Origin: Glycocaulis sp050485565
GTDB taxonomy: Bacteria; Pseudomonadota; Alphaproteobacteria; Caulobacterales; Maricaulaceae
Reading direction: 5' to 3'
Length of the DNA: 64,000 bases
Assembly: GCF_050485565.1 (NCBI RefSeq)
Contig: NZ_JBJHBQ010000001.1
Coordinates: 186,001-250,000 of the forward strand
The position numbers and the translations under genes are program-made. How positions within the stretch are numbered: the first letter of the stretch is position 1; every line of letters begins with the position of its first letter. This document shows positions 33,162-40,039 of the stretch, in pieces. The notes below the pieces were generated by a model, which was not told the DNA's origin, did not search any database, and saw nothing but the letters and a program-made list of their open reading frames with translations.

Positions 33162-34331
33162 ATGTGGAGCGTTTTCCTGCTGGCAGCGGCGCTCGGCTCG
33201 CAGACGCCTGACCCGTATGCGGCTCTGGACGGGGACGCTGCGGCCATTTGCGCGAATGCCGAGCGCGCCATGGAGGCGGGCCGTCAAAAGGAGGCGGCCG
33301 CCGGGTTCCAGCTGTGTGAGCAGGCCGCACGGAGCGGGCTCGATCTGGAGCGCGGCGATCTGTGGGCCTTGCAGGCGCATATCAGCCGCCGCCTTGCTGC
33401 GGCCCGTCAGGCCGATGGCGATGCCACCGGTGCAGCCAACGCAAGCTATATGGCAGACCGGTACGAACAGCTGATGGGCCAGCTGACCGATCTGACCCGA
33501 CAGTCGCAGGCGCGCGACCTGTTCGATGAAGGCCGCTACGCCGAGGCTGAAGCCATCTTTCTTGTCCTTCTGGCCGAAGCGGAGGCTGGCGAGCATCTGG
33601 CAGGGGCGCTCCATGAGCGGCTTTACTCGCTGGCCCGCACCCTCCTGCCCCAGGGGCGCGCGCAAGAGGCGATACCCCTGCTTGAACGCGCCGTAGACGA
33701 AGCCAGGCGCAGCGGGGAAGGTGGCGAGCCGGACGTCTATCTGAACATGCTGGCGGAAGCCTATTTCGACGCGGAGCGCTTTACCGATAGCGCCGAAATC
33801 CTGCGCGCGCTCTATGACAGGTCCAGCGGGGGCGCGCGCTCCACCTATGGCAATAATCTCGCCCGGGCGCTGGATGGCGCAGGCATGCATACAGAAGCCG
33901 AAGCCCTGCTGCGCAGGGCGGTATCCGATGCCCGCGCCGACGATGGACGCATGGGCTCCAACCCGCACAGGCTGGCGCGCGTACTGTTCAACCTCGCCCG
34001 TAGTCTCGCCGCTCAGGGCCGGCATGAGAATGCGGCCAGACTGTTTGCCGAGTCTGCCGCGCTGACCGTGCAGCGCCGCCCGGCTGGCCATACCGACATT
34101 ATCGCCGCCCACACCTGGCTGGTGGGCCACACACTTGCCAACACGCACGATGCGCAGACCGCACTGAACGGCGCACGCATACTCAGCGCCAATCTCGACC
34201 ACTATCTCGCCTCTGGCGGAGAGGGCGCAGACCGGCAGCGCGCCATCCAGAATGCCGGTGAGCCGCAGGCCCTGTTCACCCTCCACGTTGAAGCCGCGTG
34301 GACCGTGGCACATTCCGGAGCGCGGCCATGA
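33162..34331 (+). CDS. Secreted TPR-repeat protein
   Basis: 389 residues with a short signal sequence (about 1-13) and multiple 34-residue TPR helices from about 25 to 345, giving a superhelical scaffold for protein binding. GGAGGG lies 7 bases before the ATG, and the start is 4 bases after the caspase stop. The last residues read LFTLHVEAAWTVAHSG; the next protein ends with FQLHTEAAWAAAHN, so the two scaffolds share a C-terminal motif. In fused TPR-CHAT proteins the corresponding region links the repeats to the protease domain. The stop overlaps the next start (ATGA). Function: probably an adaptor for the caspase or the CHAT protein (inference). Confidence 0.82.
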   Translation: MWSVFLLAAALGSQTPDPYAALDGDAAAICANAERAMEAGRQKEAAAGFQLCEQAARSGLDLERGDLWALQAHISRRLAAARQADGDATGAANASYMADRYEQLMGQLTDLTRQSQARDLFDEGRYAEAEAIFLVLLAEAEAGEHLAGALHERLYSLARTLLPQGRAQEAIPLLERAVDEARRSGEGGEPDVYLNMLAEAYFDAERFTDSAEILRALYDRSSGGARSTYGNNLARALDGAGMHTEAEALLRRAVSDARADDGRMGSNPHRLARVLFNLARSLAAQGRHENAARLFAESAALTVQRRPAGHTDIIAAHTWLVGHTLANTHDAQTALNGARILSANLDHYLASGGEGADRQRAIQNAGEPQALFTLHVEAAWTVAHSGARP

Positions 34332-36337
34332 CCGCATGCACCAAGCGACATGCAGCTTTTCTGGCGGCGGCGGCCTGCCTTGCCGCCTTCATGCTTCCAG
34401 CCCAATACGCCGCCGCGTCAGGGCTTGGCACCCTGTCAGCCACCCAGCAGGCGAGTATTCCACCCCAGGACATCGCCGCCATCGAACGCCACAACGCCGC
34501 CGCCGAAACGGCCTTCCGCAGCAGCGACTTTCGCACCGCTACGCGCGAGTTCGAAGCCGCCTTCCTGATCTATCACCGCCATCTGGGACTCGATCATCCC
34601 CTGTCTGCGGTGGCAGGGGCCAACATGGGCATGGCCATGCTGGGTCAGGGCCGGTTTGCCGAAGCGCTGGAAGTGCTGGAGGTCGCTGACGAGATCCTCG
34701 CAGAGATTGATCCGGGCAATACCCGCCGGCCCGGTATCAGGCGTGCGATAGACATGGCCCGGTCCCGCCAGAATCCCGGCGCACCGGCTGGCGCGCAACC
34801 GGCACCGCAGCAATCGCCGCAAACTGCATCCCCCCAGCCCATATCCGGCAGTTCGGTTGATGCGCTGAACAACGAGGCCGCCCGCGCGTATCAGGCAGGC
34901 GACTATGCTCGCGCGGAGACCGGCTTCCTGCAGGTGCTTGCCGCCCATGAAGAGGCAGGTTCCGGGCGCAGCGAAGGCGCGGGCGTCGCGTGGGTCAATC
35001 TGGCCGAGGTCTATAACCAGACACGCCGCCACCCCGAAGCGGAGAATGCGCTGGCCCGTGCCCGCGTCATTTTCGAGGCCATCTCCCCCTCTCACCGCTA
35101 TCTGGCGGTGGTGGAGAACAATCTCACCTCCGTTCAGCGCCATCAGGGCGGACCGGAGGCAGCACTTGCCGGCTACCAGTCCGCGCTGGAGCGCATGCGC
35201 TCCACTTTCGGCGCCGACCATCCCAACACCGCCGCAGCCATGGGCAATCTCGCCAGCGCCTATCTCTCGCTGGACCGCCCGGCAGAGGCACGGCCGCTGC
35301 TAGAAGATGCGCTGGCGATTGAAATAGCCGCCTATGGCGAAGGCGCGCCAGAAAGTGCCGACACCGTCAGCGGGCTGGGTCAGGCCTATCTGGACCTTGG
35401 CCGCTATGAGGATGCCATCCGCTTCCAGCAGGACGCGCTCGACGTGCTGGGGCAGGCCACCAACGCCAATCCGCGCCATATTGCCGTGATGCGCCAGCGT
35501 TTGGGGCGCGCCCTGCAGATGGCCGGTCGGGCAGGCGATGCGGAACCTGTTCTGCGACAGGCCCTTTCCGAGAGTGAGGCTGCCTTCGGCCCCGGCACAC
35601 GCCAGCCGGTTAGCGCGATGAGTTTCCTGGCCTCAGCCCTGTTCGATCAGGGCCGATATGCGGAAGCGGAAAGCCTGCAAAGGCGCGCCATTGCAGAGGC
35701 GCAACAGCTCGATAATGCCGAGCGCACCAGCCTTGTCGCCGAACTGGAAAACAATCTTGCGGGCAGTTTGCGCATGCTGGGCAGACTTGGCGATGCCGAA
35801 GCGCTCTACCGCGCCTCGCTGGAGCAGGCCGAAGCCGGAGGGCAACCGCTCTCCATCGCCATGAGTCTTGAAAATCTCGCTGGCTCCATCCGGGCGCAGG
35901 GCCGGCTTGAAGACGCCTACGCCCTGCAGGTGCGCGCGCTTGATATTTATCGCGAGACGCTGGGTGCCGACCATCCCGAGGCTGTACGTGCTTTTGCCAA
36001 TGCGGGAACGACGCTGGGCCTTGCCGGTGACTATGAGGGCGCGGAAAGCCTGATGCGCGGCGGGCTGGACGGGCTGACAGGACGCATCCCCGAGACGCAT
36101 ACCGCTCTCCTCGTCGCGCGCGCCAATCTTGCCTGGCTGTTCCTGCGCCATATGAACCGGCCCGCCGAGGCGCTGCAGCTCTACCGCACGGCCTCCAGAT
36201 CCATCGTCAGCGCCGCGCTGGATGCTGCCCAATCGGCCAGCACCGACACCGCAGCCACCGCGCTCATCGTGCGCCGCAACGACATGTTCCAGCTCCACAC
36301 CGAAGCGGCCTGGGCCGCTGCCCATAATGAAGGGTAA
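34328..36337 (+). CDS. Secreted TPR-repeat protein, N-terminal partner of a split TPR-CHAT pair
   Basis: 669 residues from the ATG at 34328 (CCGGAG upstream, overlaps the previous stop by four bases). Signal peptide about 1-31. Two helical pairs precede a Pro/Gln-rich linker (about 152-180), then a long run of TPRs of the kinesin-light-chain type (TPR_12) from about 185 to 620. The end motif FQLHTEAAWAAAH is followed by the stop, and the CHAT gene begins 5 bases later. In the full-length relative at 40040 the TPRs run on into the CHAT domain in one chain. Hence this looks like the regulatory half of a two-subunit TPR-CHAT enzyme. Confidence 0.87.
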   Translation: MTACTKRHAAFLAAAACLAAFMLPAQYAAASGLGTLSATQQASIPPQDIAAIERHNAAAETAFRSSDFRTATREFEAAFLIYHRHLGLDHPLSAVAGANMGMAMLGQGRFAEALEVLEVADEILAEIDPGNTRRPGIRRAIDMARSRQNPGAPAGAQPAPQQSPQTASPQPISGSSVDALNNEAARAYQAGDYARAETGFLQVLAAHEEAGSGRSEGAGVAWVNLAEVYNQTRRHPEAENALARARVIFEAISPSHRYLAVVENNLTSVQRHQGGPEAALAGYQSALERMRSTFGADHPNTAAAMGNLASAYLSLDRPAEARPLLEDALAIEIAAYGEGAPESADTVSGLGQAYLDLGRYEDAIRFQQDALDVLGQATNANPRHIAVMRQRLGRALQMAGRAGDAEPVLRQALSESEAAFGPGTRQPVSAMSFLASALFDQGRYAEAESLQRRAIAEAQQLDNAERTSLVAELENNLAGSLRMLGRLGDAEALYRASLEQAEAGGQPLSIAMSLENLAGSIRAQGRLEDAYALQVRALDIYRETLGADHPEAVRAFANAGTTLGLAGDYEGAESLMRGGLDGLTGRIPETHTALLVARANLAWLFLRHMNRPAEALQLYRTASRSIVSAALDAAQSASTDTAATALIVRRNDMFQLHTEAAWAAAHNEG

Positions 36338-36341
36338 CACC

Positions 36342-38111
36342 ATGCACACCCGCAATATCACGCGCCTTGCACGCACCCTGCTGGTCTCCACCTGCCTTGC
36401 TGGTTCGGCGCTAGGCGGGACTGCTTTCGCGCAAGGGTCCGAGGCCTGCCCGGAAGGCTCTATGGCGTATGAGTGCCTGCGCGCGGAAGGGTATTGGGCG
36501 GCGCAATGGGCGATCCAGACCTCCGCTGCCCGCGCCCTATCACAAGTGGGCGCGCGCTTTGCCTCCAGCGATGATGCACTGGGCCTGCTGGTTGCCGAAC
36601 GCCGCCGGGTGGCCGACCAGCGCAGCGCCGCAGAACGCCGCCTCTACGAGGCGCTGGCCATCACCGGCAGTGCCGCGCGCGAGGAAGCGACAATGGCAGC
36701 CCGCACCGCGCTCGATACCGCCGCAGCCCGGCTTGGCGAGATCGACACCGCCCTGTCGCGCGACTTTCCCGAATACACTGAGCTTACCAGCCCGCAGCCC
36801 CTCACGGTCGAGGCTACGCAAAGCCTGCTGCGCGGCGATGAGGCGCTGATACTGATCCTTGCCGGAGAGCGCTCCACCTTCGTTTTCGCCATTGATCGCG
36901 ACGGCATTGACTGGGCGCGGGTGGAGGTGACGGCAGCAGAGCTCGGCGAGGCGGTAGATCTGCTGCGCCGGGGCGTCGATCTCGATCACGGGCGCGGCCC
37001 GTGGAATGCGGTCGCGGTGCAGGCCAGTTCCACGGCTGCGAGCCTGCCGGTGTTTGACCGTCAGGCGGCATTCCGGCTCTACCAGCAGCTTCTCGCACCG
37101 GTAGAGGCCCGCCTCGATGGCAAGTCCCATATCTATGCGGTGCCGTCCGGCGCGCTTTCCAGCCTGCCGCTGGCCCTGCTGGTCACTGAAGCGCCCACAG
37201 GAGCGGATAATGATAGCGATGCGCTGCGCCAGACCGCGTGGCTGGGCCGGCGTCATGCGATGACGGTGCTGCCCTCGCCCGCCTCGCTGCGCTCGCTGAC
37301 GCGCTTTGGTGCCAGCCGTGCCACCCAGCCTTTCCTGGGCGTTGGCGATCCGTGCATTGGCGCGCGCACCGGCGCGGGCTGCGAGCGTGCGCCCGCCAGC
37401 TCTGGCGAGCCCCAGCAGCGCGGCGGCGGTGTGACGCGCGGCGTCTTCAATGCCAGCGCGTCATCTGATGGTGTGTTCCAGGCTGATGTGGAGGCGGTGC
37501 GGGCCTTGAGCGCCCTGCCCAATACCCGTCCTGAACTCGTCGCACTGGCCGAGGCGTTCGGCGCAGAGCCCCGGAGCGACCTTCTGGTCGGGGACAGTGC
37601 GACGGAGACCAATCTGCGCAACACCGCCGATCTCTCCAATCGCCAGGTCATCGCCTTTGCCACGCATGGCCTCATCGCCGACGAGCTGCCGGGTCTCACC
37701 GAACCGGCACTTGTCCTGACACCGCCTGCCGAGGCCAGCGATGACGATGACGGGCTTCTGACAGCCTCCGAGATCGCGCGCGACCTGACGCTTGATGCCG
37801 ACTGGGTGATCCTGTCTGCCTGCAACACGGCCGCGCCCGGCGGTGCAGGTGCCGAGAGCCTGTCCGGGCTGGCCAGCGCCTTCTTCTATGCCGGTGCGCG
37901 CGCGCTGCTGGTCTCCCACTGGGTTGTGGACGATGCTGCCGCGCGGCGCATCACCACAGGCACGCTGTCCGCGATGAACGAGGACCCGGCAGCGGGCCGG
38001 GCAGCGGCTCTGCGCCAGTCCATGCTGTCAATGATGGATGATCCCGAATTTGCCCATCCAGCGATGTGGGCACCCTTCGTGCTGGTAGGACAGAACCGCC
38101 CGGCGGAGTGA
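36342..38111 (+). CDS. Secreted CHAT-domain protease-like protein
   Basis: 589 residues from the ATG at 36342 (GAAGGGT upstream). Signal peptide about 1-29 ending FAQ. An N-terminal helical part (about 35-130, AQWAIQTSAARALSQVGARFAS, which in fused homologues follows the TPRs) leads to the CHAT domain (about 190-589) with catalytic His442 in ATHGL and Cys494 in LSACNTA, then GLASAFFYAGARALLVSHWVVDDAA. CHAT proteases are caspase relatives (clan CD). Both catalytic residues are intact. An alternative ATG at 36327 would overlap the previous gene. The gene ends 10 bases from the convergent hydrolase gene. The enzyme and its TPR partner both carry export signals, so they would meet in the periplasm. 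Confidence 0.9.
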   Translation: MHTRNITRLARTLLVSTCLAGSALGGTAFAQGSEACPEGSMAYECLRAEGYWAAQWAIQTSAARALSQVGARFASSDDALGLLVAERRRVADQRSAAERRLYEALAITGSAAREEATMAARTALDTAAARLGEIDTALSRDFPEYTELTSPQPLTVEATQSLLRGDEALILILAGERSTFVFAIDRDGIDWARVEVTAAELGEAVDLLRRGVDLDHGRGPWNAVAVQASSTAASLPVFDRQAAFRLYQQLLAPVEARLDGKSHIYAVPSGALSSLPLALLVTEAPTGADNDSDALRQTAWLGRRHAMTVLPSPASLRSLTRFGASRATQPFLGVGDPCIGARTGAGCERAPASSGEPQQRGGGVTRGVFNASASSDGVFQADVEAVRALSALPNTRPELVALAEAFGAEPRSDLLVGDSATETNLRNTADLSNRQVIAFATHGLIADELPGLTEPALVLTPPAEASDDDDGLLTASEIARDLTLDADWVILSACNTAAPGGAGAESLSGLASAFFYAGARALLVSHWVVDDAAARRITTGTLSAMNEDPAAGRAAALRQSMLSMMDDPEFAHPAMWAPFVLVGQNRPAE

Positions 38112-38121
38112 TTGGGGGGCG

Positions 38122-39849
38122 CTAGCCTCCCGTCAGCCGGACAATAAGCTGGCGCACATCCTCAACCCGTCCGGCAATGGCCGCGCCGGGCAGCGCAGCC
38201 ACGCTCTGCAGCATCTCCAGCGGCTCACCGTCCTCGCCACTGCGGCGCAGGGCCGTGATCGAGTATTTGAACACGTCCGGCTCGCAATGGCCGCCCGTGA
38301 GCGGGTCAACCGCGTAGAACTGCCCGAACTGGCCGGTATTGGTGTGCAGTATGCAGCGCTCCTCCGGGCTCAAGGACAGCCAGATCAGGGCGCGAAAATC
38401 ATCCATGGCAGGCCCGGCATAGTCCGAATGGCCAAGCCCGGCGCCGCCAGCCGCGCTGGTGTCGATCGTGCTGAGACCGGCCACAACGACCGGATAGGGC
38501 GGGCTGGAATCACCCGCGCGCGGATTGCCGCCATTGATCCGGCGTGACAGGCGCAAGGCCCGGTCCCGGCTGGAGGCATACAGCGTCATCCCGCTGGCCA
38601 GATGGCCGATTTGCGGGATCAGGGCCATGAATTCTTCGGCGTCGACATCGGGCGAAGCCCACACAACCTGATCAAACAGAGGCTCAGGCGGGCTGGGATA
38701 GGCTTGTGCAAAACGCTCCAGCGCGCGGGCGAGGAAGCGGTTGCCCATCGAATGGGCCACAATATGGATGCGGTGCGCATTCGCGCCATTCATCAGCAGG
38801 TAGAGATAGTCCACAAGATCGCGGATATTGTCCTCATTCACCTCCCGCCCGTCGGCAAAATAGCCCAGCAGGGAGGCGCGCGAGGGCCAGGAATAGAGGG
38901 CCGGCACGCCGTCAATTTCCAGATCGACCGCCAGCTGCGCCGCGCGTTCGGCCGCGCCCCGGAAATCGGAATTGAAGCCGTGAATGAAGACCAGGAGCTC
39001 GCGCCGCTCTGACGCGTCCATCGCCTCGCCCAGCGCATCGGTGAAGGCATAGTCGTCGGCAAACGGTTCCACCCGCTCAAGGATGAAATACTCACCGCGA
39101 TACTGGTCGAGATCGCCGGGATAATCGCTACGGCGCGGGATGGTGCCAATATCGCGATTGCGTGGCACCGACACCGTCACCACGCCAAGGTCCAGCATCG
39201 CCGGCGTAACGCCGTAAAAGGCATTGGGGTCTTCAGAGCCGGTGCGCACCCGGTTGGTGCCGTAGAATACCGGCACGATGACATGGTCGGCATCCGCGCC
39301 CGCTGCCGGATCACGCGTCAGCGCTTCCTCATCCTCGCGCGCCACTCTGGCGCGCAAAACCGCCAGCTCTGCCTGTGCGCCGGGAAGATCATGGGTCTCG
39401 CCAGCGGCCGAAGCCGCCGCCTCCACAGCCAGCGCCGTCTCCATCAGATAGAGAAAATCACGCGCGCGCGCCGCACCCGCCTCCTCCAGCACCGCATAGG
39501 CTTCATCAAGGATTTCGCGTGCCCGGTCGAACCGGCCCTGCGACATCTCCAGACGCGCTTCGCCAATCAGGCCGTGCGCCCACGCGCCCTCGACCGTGTC
39601 GGACGCGGCAATCAGAGTACGGGCTGTTTCGTAGGCACTGCGTGCGCGCGCGATATCACCGCATTCTGCATGCCAGTCTGCCAGATCGAAATGGAGGGCG
39701 ATCTGCCCGGAGCGGTCCAGCTCCAGACCGGCAAGATCAAGCGCTTCCACCCGGCCCGGATCAAGGTCACAGCTCTGCGCCCGGACGATGCCGGGAGCGG
39801 CCAGAAACACCAGCCCGGCAAACATGCATGCCAGCATTCTCATGTGCAC
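38122..39849 (-). CDS. Secreted alpha/beta hydrolase (DUF900 type) with TPR-like N terminus
   Basis: 575 residues. Signal peptide about 1-24 ending RAQ. Residues 30-150 are TPR-like helices; the rest is the DUF900 alpha/beta hydrolase: VPVFYGTNR, LLVFIHGFNSDF (oxyanion region), then Ser367 in AHSMGNRF, and a later Asp and His. DUF900 proteins are esterase/lipase-like and often occur with CHAT or TPR proteins. Start: the GTG at 39849 has AGGGGG 7 bases upstream; the ATG at 39843 is the alternative and leaves the signal peptide intact. It faces the CHAT operon end to end and is divergent from the TPR-CHAT gene. Target (lipid, peptidoglycan-linked or other) unknown. Confidence 0.87.
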   Translation of the reverse strand: MHMRMLACMFAGLVFLAAPGIVRAQSCDLDPGRVEALDLAGLELDRSGQIALHFDLADWHAECGDIARARSAYETARTLIAASDTVEGAWAHGLIGEARLEMSQGRFDRAREILDEAYAVLEEAGAARARDFLYLMETALAVEAAASAAGETHDLPGAQAELAVLRARVAREDEEALTRDPAAGADADHVIVPVFYGTNRVRTGSEDPNAFYGVTPAMLDLGVVTVSVPRNRDIGTIPRRSDYPGDLDQYRGEYFILERVEPFADDYAFTDALGEAMDASERRELLVFIHGFNSDFRGAAERAAQLAVDLEIDGVPALYSWPSRASLLGYFADGREVNEDNIRDLVDYLYLLMNGANAHRIHIVAHSMGNRFLARALERFAQAYPSPPEPLFDQVVWASPDVDAEEFMALIPQIGHLASGMTLYASSRDRALRLSRRINGGNPRAGDSSPPYPVVVAGLSTIDTSAAGGAGLGHSDYAGPAMDDFRALIWLSLSPEERCILHTNTGQFGQFYAVDPLTGGHCEPDVFKYSITALRRSGEDGEPLEMLQSVAALPGAAIAGRVEDVRQLIVRLTGG

Positions 39850-39860
39850 TGCTCATCCCC

Positions 39861-39869
39861 CTTTGTCAG
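39861..39869 (+). promoter_or_regulatory. Half-site CTTTGTCAG in the divergent gap
   Basis: Matches only the second half of the shared motif, 12 bases before the hydrolase start and about 170 bases before the TPR-CHAT start. It has no partner TGTC ten bases away, so it may be chance. Confidence 0.25.
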
Positions 39870-39935
39870 AGCATGCCCGGCTCGCCCGAAATTCTGCGGC
39901 ACGCGGCACGCCCTGTCGAGCGCGATAGCGCTGGA

Positions 39936-39952
39936 CTGTCCGTCTTTGTCAG
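39936..39952 (+). promoter_or_regulatory. Shared direct-repeat motif upstream of the TPR-CHAT gene
   Basis: CTGTCCGTCTTTGTCAG, identical to the site at 29784-29800 (opposite strand there), 87 bases before the TPR-CHAT ATG and oriented toward it. Two TGTC cores are 10 bases apart, as expected for a dimeric OmpR-type regulator. Confidence 0.65.
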
Positions 39953-40039
39953 ACAACATACCGGGCAATTGTTTGCCAGCGCGTGCGCGCCGCGCAATCA
40001 TGGGCGGGAAGCGTGGCCGGTACGGGGAGGTGGCGGGTT

